Positions 1-7,457 of a DNA stretch of 33,475 nucleotides are shown here, one piece after another. The notes beneath the pieces are model-generated. The model was not told the DNA's origin. It saw nothing but the letters and a program-made list of their open reading frames with translations, and made no database searches. A program made the position numbers and the translations under genes. Positions within the stretch are counted from its first letter, which is position 1. Every line of letters starts with the position of its first letter. This DNA comes from Methanosarcina sp. (GTDB lineage: Archaea; Halobacteriota; Methanosarcinia; Methanosarcinales; Methanosarcinaceae), in contig NZ_JAQUVZ010000041.1 of assembly GCF_028693135.1 (NCBI RefSeq), positions 1 through 33,475 of the forward strand, written 5' to 3'.

Positions 1-231
1 TCAAAAGCTATTCAAAAGCTAGTCAAAAGCTATTCAAAAGCTAGTCAAAAGCTATTCAAAAGCTAGTCAAAAGCTATTCAAAAGCTAGTCAAAAGCTATT
101 CAAAAGCTATTCAAAAGCTAGTCAAAAGCTAGTCAAAAGCTAGTCAAAAGCTAGTCAAAAGCTAGTCAAAAGCTAGTCAAAAGCTAGTCAAAAGCTAGTC
201 AAAAGCTAGTCAAAAGCTAGTCAAAAGCTAT
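1..231. repeat. 11-bp minisatellite, 21 units
   Basis: Twenty-one head-to-tail copies of an 11-bp unit, TCAAAAGCTAT or TCAAAAGCTAG. The final base alternates T/G over the first nine units (a 22-bp higher-order unit); one more T unit follows, then ten G units and a last T unit. There are no indels and no other substitutions. Each unit has an A4 tract, so A-tracts recur every 11 bp, near the helical repeat, which should bend the DNA. The array probably continues beyond the left edge. There are no spacers, so it is not a CRISPR array. Confidence 0.97.
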
Positions 232-445
232 AATATTTGCGCAATATTTATATTTTTTAGCAATTCCACCTAACCTTTTTATGACCCATTCATAATCCAT
301 TTGTTTTGGGATGGTTTTATAACTTATTTTATATATTTTGGCGGCGGTTTTGAAGCAGATTCGAACAACCGTCCCCATCAGCAGCTCGCGAGATTTCCCC
401 ACTTCCCTCAATTTCCTTCCCGAATTGCACTTTGGGAGCAAAAGA

Positions 446-796
446 TTAAGTGTTTCCATAAAGATCCTGGATAATTTTCAGGACTATTTTTTTGAGAGCA
501 GGAATATCATCTTTTATGGTATCCCAGACAGCATTGATGTCCACACCGAAATAATCGTGGACCAATTTATCTCTCATGCCTGCTATTCCTCTCCAGTGGA
601 TCTGCGGATATTTATCTCTCAGAGACTTTGATAGGTTTTTAGTAGCTTCACCGATTATCTGGATTTGCCTGATAGTCGCATCCTGAAAAAGGCTATTTGA
701 TAGGAACTCTTCTTCAGTAAGATCTTCGGTATATTTTTCAATCAGGGAAACTGACTGGAGGATGTGACTGAGATATACTCGATCGTCCTTTTTCAT
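446..796 (-). CDS. hepT: HepT-like HEPN ribonuclease toxin (DUF86)
   Basis: 116 residues, the usual length for HepT. HepT toxins are small all-alpha HEPN RNases neutralised by a MntA nucleotidyltransferase partner. The HEPN active-site motif R-x4-H-x-Y is visible at R75, H80 and Y82. The N-terminal half has the helix pattern expected of the family (HILQSVSLIEKYTEDL). Its ATG overlaps the stop codon of the upstream mntA-like gene by four bases (ATGA), the usual translational coupling of this module. Domain and partner identity are seen in the sequence; toxicity is inferred from the family. The gene looks intact, with all three motif residues kept. Confidence 0.9.
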   Translation of the reverse strand: MKKDDRVYLSHILQSVSLIEKYTEDLTEEEFLSNSLFQDATIRQIQIIGEATKNLSKSLRDKYPQIHWRGIAGMRDKLVHDYFGVDINAVWDTIKDDIPALKKIVLKIIQDLYGNT

Positions 797-1089
797 TCAG
801 AGATCACTCTGGCTTCTTTTTTAATACCATCAATCAGGTAAGGACTTATCGATTTCTCAGTAAGCAAATCGACTTTTATGCCCAGGTAGTCAGAAAGCTC
901 CAGTTCTATATTTACCAGAGTGAGCAAGCTTTTCCGTTCGGCAAACTCAACCAGGACATCAATGTCGCTTTCTGGTTTCTCTTCTCCCCTAACGTAAGAC
1001 CCAAAAACAGATACTTTAGTTGCTCCATATTTTTTTAGAAAGGAATAAATTTTGCGAAACAGATCTTCCCTTTCTTTCACAGTGTGCAT
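793..1089 (-). CDS. mntA: MntA-like minimal nucleotidyltransferase antitoxin
   Basis: 98 residues, a single minimal nucleotidyltransferase domain of the Pol-beta superfamily. The signature GS-x10-DxD is present: G30-S31, then D42-I43-D44. A later acidic position (VDLLTE, about residues 73-78) fits the third carboxylate. In HepT/MntA systems this protein adenylylates the HEPN toxin near its Tyr and so silences it. It is first in a two-gene minus-strand operon and overlaps hepT by four bases. No strong Shine-Dalgarno is visible before the ATG, so a start a few codons inward cannot be excluded. Known family role; activity here is inferred. Confidence 0.9.
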   Translation of the reverse strand: MHTVKEREDLFRKIYSFLKKYGATKVSVFGSYVRGEEKPESDIDVLVEFAERKSLLTLVNIELELSDYLGIKVDLLTEKSISPYLIDGIKKEARVISE

Positions 1090-1756
1090 GTTGATATATC
1101 TCGTTTTTTTTCAATTTAAATCTATCCCGCCCGAGTTTCGCTTCGGGAGCACGAGGTCCTTTTCGCTGCGCTCAAGAGGACTGAATTTTAGATTTTTCTT
1201 ACCCATAAAACGTAATTCGCTGTCTCTCGTCATTTTTGTCACGCTCGACGCAGGAGAGCGGCCTTTCAAACAAAGAAGAAACAGAAGAAGACAGCCTATC
1301 CACATGCACCGCCCAAGCCATAGTAGGTATTAGGAAACTCTTATACCCATCATTGAGACACTACCCGCCAACCCAAGCCATACGTTCTCAAACTCTAGAA
1401 CCCCGATTTTATACCTTAGATCATGTATAACAGCCCTATAATCACACGTTATTGAAAACAAGTACATGCCTAAGGCGACAGGGCATAATTCATCAAACAA
1501 CGTACTCAAGGAAAGTAACATTGAGAATTTTCACTTTCCCCCTTCCGCACAAGCCGGATAGGGGTGCGGGCAGAATGCGAAAGGGGGAAGAGAAAGTGAA
1601 AAATGGCATACAGAATAGGATTAGGGTTAACTCTACTGTAGAATTTTACTTATTAAATAATCATGAATTGTATTCATTTAGTGATTCTCCAAAAAGCTTT
1701 TGATTGAATTAATTACGATAGTTTTTAATTTGATTGATCCTAACTAAAATAATAGC
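1090..1756. other. intergenic stretch with hairpins, no gene
   Basis: About 670 bp between mntA and the TPR gene. The short open frames here overlap each other on both strands and show no domain. It holds a GC hairpin at 1129-1150, a second imperfect stem around 1158-1183, and a long inverted repeat at 1528-1602. An AT-rich box at 1650-1662 (TTATTAAATAATC) is a possible promoter for the TPR gene. Confidence 0.6.
1528..1602. repeat. long imperfect inverted repeat
   Basis: Left arm 1528-1549 begins TTTTCACTTTCCCCC. The right arm 1576-1602 is its reverse complement, with a 5-nt bulge (CTCTT) and one mismatch. The arms are about 22 paired bases and flank a GC-rich loop of about 25 nt that contains its own CCGGATAGGGG segment. 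It lies about 150 bp upstream of the TPR gene. It could be a structured RNA, a terminator for leftward transcription, or a MITE remnant. Confidence 0.8.
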
Positions 1757-4700
1757 ATGGGTGATATGGACGCAGAAAACACGGATGCATTGAGTGAAGA
1801 CAATGCTCTGGAATTATTTGAGCGAACAATAGAAATCGAGCCGGAGAATGCATTTGAATGGATCAGTAAAGGAACTGCTTTAAGCGACCTTAAAAAATAC
1901 GAAGAGGCTTTGAAAGCATTTGAGAAAGCGATAGAGATAGAGCCGAAAAACGCACGTGCATGGATTAATAAAGGAAATGTTTTAGACGACCTTAAAAAAT
2001 ACGAAGAGGCTTTGAAAGCATTTGAGAAAGCGATAGAGATAGAGCCGGAAAACGCATGTGCATGGATTAATAAAGGAATTGCTCTAGGTAACCTTGAAAG
2101 ATACGAAGAGGCTTTGAAAGCATTTGAGAAAGCGATAGAGATAGAGCCGGAAAACGCACGTGAATGGATTAATAAAGGAATTGCTCTAGGTGACCTTGAA
2201 AGATATGAAGAGGCTCTGGAAGCATTTGAGAAAGCGATAGAGATAGAGCCAAAAAACACAACTGCGCGGAATATTAAAGGAAATGCTCTAGGCAGTCTTA
2301 AAAGATACGAAGAGGCTCTGGAAGCATTTGAGAAAACGATAGAGATAGAGCCGGAAAACACAGCTGCATGGATAAAAAAAGGAATTGCTCTAGGTGACCT
2401 TGAAAGATACGGAGAGGCTCTGAAAGCATTTGAGAAAGCGATAGAGATAGAGCCGGAAAACACAGAAGCATGGATTAATAAAGGAAATGTTTTAGACGAC
2501 CTTAAAAAATACGAAGAGGCTCTGAAAGCATCTGAAAAAGCAATCGAGATAGAGCCGGAAAACGCACGTGTATGGATTTGTAAAGGAAGTATGCTAGCCA
2601 ACAATTTTAAGAAGTACGAAGAGGCTCTGAAAGCATTTGACAAAGCGACAGAGATAGAGCCGGAAAACACAACTGCATTGGCTAATAAAGGAATTGTTCT
2701 AGGTAACCTTAAAAAATACGAAGAGGCTCTGAAAGCATCTGAAAAAGCAATCGATATAGAGCCGGAAAACACAACTGCATGGATTAGTAAAGGAAATGCT
2801 CTATATGGACTTAAAAAATACGAAGAGGCTCTGAAAGCATTTGACAAAGCGACAGAGATAGAGCCGGAAAATGTAAGTGCGTGGATTAATAAAGGAATTG
2901 CTCGAGGTGACCTTAAAAAATACGAAGAGGCTCTGAAAGCACTTGAGAAAACGATAGAGATAGAGCCGGAAAACACATATGTATGGATTAGTAAAGGAAT
3001 TGCTCTAGGTAACCTTGAAAGATACGCAGAGGCTCTGAAAGCATTTGAGAAAGCGATAGAGATAGAGCCGGAAAACACAGCTGCATGGATTAATAAAGGA
3101 ATTGCTCTAGATAACCTTAAAAAATACGAAGAGGCTCTGAAAGCATTAGAGAAAGCGATAGAGATAGAGCCGGAAAACGTAGGTGCATGGATTAGTAAAG
3201 GAAATGCTCTAGGCGGTCTTAAAAGATACGAAGAGGCTCTGAAAGCATCTGAAAAAGCGATAGATATAGAGCCGGAAAATGTAAGTGCGTGGATTAATAA
3301 AGGAAGTATTCTAGCCAACAATTATAAGAAGTACGAAGAGGCTCTGAAAGCATTTGAGAAAGCAATAGATACCAAGCCAAAAATTGCACTTGCATGGGTT
3401 AATAAAGGAATTGTTCTATATCAACTAAAAAGATACGAAGAGGCTCTGAAAGCATCTGAAAAAGCAATAGAGATCAGGCCGGAGAATGTAAAGGCATGGA
3501 ATATTAAAGGAAATGCTCTAGGCAGTCTTAAAAGATACGAAGAGGCTCTGAAAGCATTTGAGAAAGCAATAGAGATAGAGCCGGAAAACACAGAAGCATG
3601 GATTGATAAAGGAAATGTTTTAGACGACCTTAAAAAACATGAAAAGGCTCTGAAAGCATTTGCGAAAGCGATAGAGGTAGAACCTGAAAACACAGAAGCA
3701 TGGATTAAAAAAGGAACTGCTTTAGGTGCTCTTAAAAGATACGAAGAGGCTCTGAAAGCATTTTGGAAAGCGATAGAGATAGAGCCGGAAAACGCAGATG
3801 CATGGGTTGGCAAAAGCATTGTATTTTCCAGTCTAGAACTATATGGTCGTGCTTTGGAAACAAATGCAAAAGCACTAGTATTTGAACCAAAAAATAAAAA
3901 TGCATTAATAAATAAAGCGGTTGTTTTTCAAAAGCTTAAAAAATATATAGAACACCGAGAATCACTAGAAGATGCATTTAATATAGATCCGAATGATCCT
4001 GTTATAAATAATTACTTAGCTGAATATTACTTAACTTTCGGAGACCTTAAAAATGCTTCAAAATACGTAGAAAACTCTCTTTTGGTAGATAAGAAAGACC
4101 CATTCTCTTTAGGTCTTAAAGGCAAGATCAAAATTGAAGAACAAGATTATGATAAATCAAGTGCATGTTTTAAAAAAGCTATTTCTTCGGATATAATGAA
4201 TCCTAGTTATCTGTTATGGAATTCTTATGCAAAATACTTAAAAGCAGAACTAGAGTTTGCAGGGGATGAAAAAAAGTATCAAGATATGATACTTGCAATC
4301 ATAAGGGAACTTGAAAAAGTAGATACATGCGGTTCTCAGATAAATAAGAATAACATAAAAGTGATTCCTCATTGGTTTATAAAAGTGGTTCCTCATTGGT
4401 TTATAAATTTTGTTATATTCACAATAAAACTTGCAAAAAGAACTTTGATTTACTTAAATAGAAGTGAAAAATGGACAGTAAAAATGTTAGCAGGAATGAA
4501 CTTGTTGTTAAGTAATCTAGAAAGTCCAAAGATTATAGCATACAACTATTATTTCTTGGGTTGTTTCTACTATAAAATTAATGATTACTTTACAGCAGTC
4601 GAGTATCTTAAAAAATGCAAGAACTTAAAATCAGATTCTCATGTCAAGAAATCTGCTCACGATACTCTTGACAATATATGGAACAATAAAGTAAGACCTT

Positions 4701-5161
4701 CAATCTGGGACTGGTGGTTATATTCACCCATAAACCGTTTGACTCGAAGGTTCGCATTCGTAGCACTTATTTTTTCTTTGTTTGGAATTTTACTACCGTC
4801 GGTAGTGAATAAAATTATTGATTTTGCATTGATACAGTTTTCAAATATATCTGCTTACAAGCCATTGTCATATTTCCCAATTATCGAGCCAGCCATGTCT
4901 ACGATTAACCGTTACTTCGATAGTTTTTTTTCTTCAATTAACTGGCAAGAAAACACAATATCACCTACTTTTCTGGTTTTGATTATAATTTTTATTCTAG
5001 GATCACCTATTATTCAGCACTTTAAAGGTAGCCAAATAGAAATAGAAATACGCCCACCACCAGCTTTCGAATTCATTCCAAGTTTGATTGAAAGAAAACT
5101 TAAAGATTTAGAATTTAGTACGCCCACCTCTAGCTTTCGAACTCATTCCAAGTCCGATTGA
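1757..5161 (+). CDS. TPR repeat protein with C-terminal membrane segments
   Basis: 1134 residues. Residues 32-679 are 19 near-identical TPR units of 34 residues; two units (8 and 15) have 35. The consensus runs AWINKGIALGxLKKYEEALK with a tail rich in IEIEPEN. About four degenerate TPR units follow, to about residue 815. A less repetitive region then leads to two hydrophobic segments near residues 998-1022 and 1071-1092, so the protein is probably membrane-tethered with a large TPR solenoid. TPR solenoids bind protein partners; none is suggested by the neighbours. The near-identity of units at DNA level implies recent expansion. A second ATG (1766) is also possible. The last 14 codons lie in a shifted copy of a 70-bp duplication, so the true C-terminus may have been altered. 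Confidence 0.9.
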   Translation: MGDMDAENTDALSEDNALELFERTIEIEPENAFEWISKGTALSDLKKYEEALKAFEKAIEIEPKNARAWINKGNVLDDLKKYEEALKAFEKAIEIEPENACAWINKGIALGNLERYEEALKAFEKAIEIEPENAREWINKGIALGDLERYEEALEAFEKAIEIEPKNTTARNIKGNALGSLKRYEEALEAFEKTIEIEPENTAAWIKKGIALGDLERYGEALKAFEKAIEIEPENTEAWINKGNVLDDLKKYEEALKASEKAIEIEPENARVWICKGSMLANNFKKYEEALKAFDKATEIEPENTTALANKGIVLGNLKKYEEALKASEKAIDIEPENTTAWISKGNALYGLKKYEEALKAFDKATEIEPENVSAWINKGIARGDLKKYEEALKALEKTIEIEPENTYVWISKGIALGNLERYAEALKAFEKAIEIEPENTAAWINKGIALDNLKKYEEALKALEKAIEIEPENVGAWISKGNALGGLKRYEEALKASEKAIDIEPENVSAWINKGSILANNYKKYEEALKAFEKAIDTKPKIALAWVNKGIVLYQLKRYEEALKASEKAIEIRPENVKAWNIKGNALGSLKRYEEALKAFEKAIEIEPENTEAWIDKGNVLDDLKKHEKALKAFAKAIEVEPENTEAWIKKGTALGALKRYEEALKAFWKAIEIEPENADAWVGKSIVFSSLELYGRALETNAKALVFEPKNKNALINKAVVFQKLKKYIEHRESLEDAFNIDPNDPVINNYLAEYYLTFGDLKNASKYVENSLLVDKKDPFSLGLKGKIKIEEQDYDKSSACFKKAISSDIMNPSYLLWNSYAKYLKAELEFAGDEKKYQDMILAIIRELEKVDTCGSQINKNNIKVIPHWFIKVVPHWFINFVIFTIKLAKRTLIYLNRSEKWTVKMLAGMNLLLSNLESPKIIAYNYYFLGCFYYKINDYFTAVEYLKKCKNLKSDSHVKKSAHDTLDNIWNNKVRPSIWDWWLYSPINRLTRRFAFVALIFSLFGILLPSVVNKIIDFALIQFSNISAYKPLSYFPIIEPAMSTINRYFDSFFSSINWQENTISPTFLVLIIIFILGSPIIQHFKGSQIEIEIRPPPAFEFIPSLIERKLKDLEFSTPTSSFRTHSKSD
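1850..3793 (+). repeat. 102-bp coding tandem repeat, 19 units
   Basis: DNA repeats behind the TPR units: 17 of 102 bp and two of 105 bp. Long blocks such as GAAGAGGCTCTGAAAGCATT recur almost unchanged. Because 102 is a multiple of three, the opposite strand also stays open over 1744-3321, a by-product of the repeat and not a gene. Arrays like this are prone to copy-number change and assembly collapse. Confidence 0.95.
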
Positions 5162-5190
5162 AATAAAACTTAAAGATTTAGAATATGATA
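5051..5190 (+). repeat. 70-bp tandem duplication at the end of the TPR gene
   Basis: Copy 1 starts at 5051 and copy 2 at 5121, both with CGCCCACC; they differ at about seven positions. The period of 70 is not a multiple of three, so the TPR frame reads copy 2 in a different phase and stops at 5161. In its own phase, copy 2 reads on from RPPLAFELIPSPIEIK to a TAA at 5220-5222, mirroring RPPPAFEFIPSLIERK of copy 1. Confidence 0.9.
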
Positions 5191-6137
5191 ACCTCGATAT
5201 GAAATTTTACATTGCGATGTAAAGAACTGCTTATATCAATATAGAGAGAGTATGTTAAGTCATCCAGATCTTAAAGTCCTTTCAACTAACTTTGTCAAGG
5301 TATCGGTTCAAGTTTTATCGCTATGCGGAAATATAAAGACGGGTCACCAGTACCATGAAACATACGCCACAGATTTATTCGATGCAGGAAAACGTAATCG
5401 CCGTTTCTTTTTGCGCCGAGCAAACCTTTTAGCATGAGTAGTCCTACAGCTACAACTTTCGACAGAAGACGACGGATGCAAACTATAAGAAATAGGAGAA
5501 GGAGTGAAAGATGTTTCGAGAATAGGCTCATAGAGCCAATACTCAAAAATAAAAGAAGAAACTCCAGATTTATTAATAACTTTGATAGTATGCTCCTCAA
5601 TTCGCAACATACCAGAGGATATCTTTTTTAGCATAGAATAAGTAAGAGAAGGTACACTTTGAACGAATGTCCAAACCGGTTTACTTACTCGCAAGCGAAT
5701 ATAATTATAAAAGGTAGACTCAGACTTACAAACATCACTTAACAGCTTATTGTCATACTCTTTCATGCAGACAGATCTAGGCTGAGTATAAACGCTATGG
5801 TGAGTAGTTTATTTTTCACAGTCAACTAGAGACTTTGAACTCTTGCCAGATCCGAGCAAGCCGGTTTCTTTACGCTCTTTACTCCATACCAAGTCAGGCT
5901 CTTCATCTTTGCTAGTATCACACCGCCAGACTTTGGAGCATTCCCAATCTTCACACTCTTGTATTTCAGGCTTCATTATTTTTGAGAAATTTTGAGAGCA
6001 GCCATGATAACTGGGTTTATTGATACAATTTCCTTGAAACTTTGTTTCTAATATCATTTTCACAGTCCCACCTGTGAACATTTTAGACTCTCTTTTTATT
6101 TATTTTTGGAAGGGCCACCAGGCAAGCTGGCGGAGGC
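5162..6137. other. AT-rich decayed stretch without a clear gene
   Basis: Nearly 1 kb in which open frames exist on both strands but none is convincing. The longest, 5344-5766 minus (140 codons), starts well (MKEYDNKLLSDVCKSEST) but becomes Ser- and Arg-rich. Another, 5809-6081 minus (90 codons), begins MFTGGTVKMILETKFQ inside the first copy of the direct repeat and has paired cysteines (ECEDWECSKVWRCD). No family is recognised for either. They may be remnants of mobile or accessory genes. Confidence 0.4.
5809..6081 (-). CDS. hypothetical small Cys-containing protein, doubtful
   Basis: A 90-codon frame starting within a ~100-bp direct repeat. Its first 22 codons are matched by a second copy at 7048-7147, where the frame stops after MFTDGTVKMILETKFQ and a few more residues. 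Cysteines at C-x5-C-x5-C spacing (ECEDWECSKVWRCD) could bind metal. The substitutions between the two copies do not clearly favour synonymous change, so coding status is unproven. No family recognised. Confidence 0.25.
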   Translation of the reverse strand: MFTGGTVKMILETKFQGNCINKPSYHGCSQNFSKIMKPEIQECEDWECSKVWRCDTSKDEEPDLVWSKERKETGLLGSGKSSKSLVDCEK

Positions 6138-6138
6138 G
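5999..6138. repeat. direct repeat, copy 1
   Basis: Positions 5999-6099 match 7048-7147 with about six differences. They start at CAGCCATGA and run through TTTATTGATACAATTTCC to a T-rich CTCTTTTTAT end. A second matching block, AAGCTGGCGGAGGCG, ends this copy at 6124-6138 and the other at 7194-7208, after spacers of different length. The KilA-N pseudogene begins directly after this copy. On the plus strand the start of the repeat reads SHDNWVY then a stop, like the metallopeptidase tail in copy 2. Confidence 0.9.
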
Positions 6139-6941
6139 TCTTATTTTCCCAGGAAGATGCGAACTACATTTGCCTGACAGATATCGCCCGGTACAAGAAC
6201 CCTGATCATACTGATGACCTCATCCGCAACTGGATCAGAAACCGAAATACTGTGGAATTCCTGGGTATGTGGGAACAGCTCAATAAACCGGATTTTAATC
6301 CCGTCGAATTCGACGGGGTTAGAATGCAGGCAGGTTTGAACAGCTTTACTCTGACCCCCAAACAGTGGATCGAAAAGAACGGAGCTGTTGGGATCATTTC
6401 CAAAACAGGACGCTACAGCGGCACTTACGCTCACAAGGATATCGCATTAGAGTTCGCTTCCTGGATATCCGTCGAATTCAAACTCTACCTCATCAAGGAG
6501 TTCCAGCGGGTTAAAGAAGACGAAAACCGCCGCCTTTAGCTTGCATGGAACCTCAACCGCACCCTTTCTAAGCTTAATTACCGCATTCACACAGATGCCA
6601 TCAAGGAGCATCTCATTCCTCCGGAGATCACACCTGCTCAGGCAGCTATCACCTATGCCAACGAAGCCGATGTACTTAATGTCGCTCTTTTCGGGAAAAC
6701 AGCTAAGCAATGGCTTGACGCCAACCCTAAACTCTAAGGCAACATACGCGACCATGCCACCGTGGAGCAGTTGCTCGTGCTGGCTAACATCGAGGGCATG
6801 AATGCTGAGTTTATCCACATGGAACTGGAACAGGTAGAACGCCTCAAGCGCCTCAACCAGATAGCTATCCGCCAGATGCAGACGCTCACCACCCGTGTTG
6901 ACGCCGCCCGTCTTCCCACAGGCAAAGAGGAGAAGCCATGA
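6138..6941 (+). pseudogene. KilA-N domain protein, two in-frame stops and no start
   Basis: Reading one frame through gives about 267 codons of recognisable KilA-N family protein: YICLTDIARYK, NTVEFLGMWEQLNKPDF, GGTYAHKDIALEFASW-like GTYAHKDIALEFASWIS, then NLNRTLSKLNYRIHTDAIKE and EADVLNVALFGKTAKQWLD. It is interrupted by TAG at 6537-6539 and TAA at 6735-6737 and ends at TGA 6939-6941. No start codon lies in frame at the 5' end, where it abuts the direct repeat, so the N-terminus is lost. KilA-N proteins of this type are often encoded inside type I restriction loci and in viruses. Base composition is clearly richer in G+C than the flanks, which suggests transfer. TAG could be read as pyrrolysine in Methanosarcina, but the TAA could not, so I call it dead. 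Confidence 0.88.
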
Positions 6942-7072
6942 ACGACATTCTGCTAGAACCGACGCATAATTCTCGCTTTACCACGCTAATGGACCGGCTC
7001 ATGCCAAAATGGCAATTCTACAGGGATAAATTGAATCAGTTACCTGTCAGCCATGAGAACTGGATTTATTGA
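6938..7072 (+). pseudogene. C-terminal fragment of a YgjP-like (M48/DUF45) metallopeptidase
   Basis: An ATG overlapping the KilA-N stop (ATGA) opens a 44-residue frame, MNDILLEPTHNSRF followed by TTLMDRLMPKWQFYRDKLNQ and ending SHENWIY. This matches, from memory, the last residues of YgjP-like metallopeptidases found next to type I restriction genes, including the final zinc-ligand region (LLE-x2-HN-x-RF) and the HEDW-x-Y end. The HExxH motif and everything before it are absent. The first few codons (MNDI) look like the start of another gene fused to this tail by deletion. Its last codons lie inside direct-repeat copy 2. Confidence 0.7.
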
Positions 7073-7208
7073 TACAATTTCCTTGAAATTTTGTTTCTAA
7101 TATCATTTTCACAGTCCCATCCGTGAACATTTTAGACTCTCTTTTTATCTCTTTTTATATATTTATAGATCTTTTGGGACAGTGTTCCCAGAAAAGCTGG
7201 CGGAGGCG
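7048..7208. repeat. direct repeat, copy 2
   Basis: Partner of the copy at 5999-6138. It begins inside the metallopeptidase tail (CAGCCATGAGAACTGG), continues through the shared T-rich end at about 7147, then has 46 bp of its own sequence before the shared AAGCTGGCGGAGGCG at 7194-7208. The pair brackets the KilA-N remnant. Confidence 0.9.
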
Positions 7209-7457
7209 CTCTATTAATTGTGGATAATAATCCGGCTTCCCGGAATAAGGGAATTATTTCTCAAGCAGGTAGAGGATTTGAATGTCCACTTATTGTATAC
7301 TCGCGTCTCTTGCACGCGAATAATAAAGCATAGATCAGTGTTTAACTGGAAGTGTTTTTTATATAAATTAGTAAACTTCAATCTAAAAAGACATAAAGGT
7401 CCGTTGATAGAAAAAGTTTAATACATTAGAAGATAAATTTCAAAGTAATCCGGGGAA
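7209..7457. other. gspE upstream region with a small hairpin
   Basis: About 250 bp without a gene. TCGCGT (7301-7306) and ACGCGA (7314-7319) form a perfect 6-bp stem with a 7-nt loop. A good TATA box follows at 7358-7368. Confidence 0.6.
7358..7368 (+). promoter_or_regulatory. TATA box for gspE-gspF
   Basis: TTTATATAAAT lies 90 bp before the GspE start. With the usual 25-bp spacing, transcription would start near 7390 and leave a leader of about 65-70 nt. Confidence 0.55.

Noticed and set aside
1-231. CRISPR-like array
   Set aside because: Units are contiguous with no unique spacers.
217-459. 80-codon minus frame next to the minisatellite
   Set aside because: It runs into the repeat array and the hairpin; no domain and no ribosome site.
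1744-3321. 525-codon open frame on the minus strand
   Set aside because: Antisense by-product of the 102-bp TPR repeats; its Ser/Phe-rich 34-residue period mirrors the sense units.
5344-5766. 140-codon minus frame as a transposase
   Set aside because: I looked for DDE motifs or IS ends and saw none; left as undefined sequence.
6537-6737. KilA-N kept alive by pyrrolysine
   Set aside because: TAA at 6735 cannot be suppressed this way, and the N-terminus is missing.
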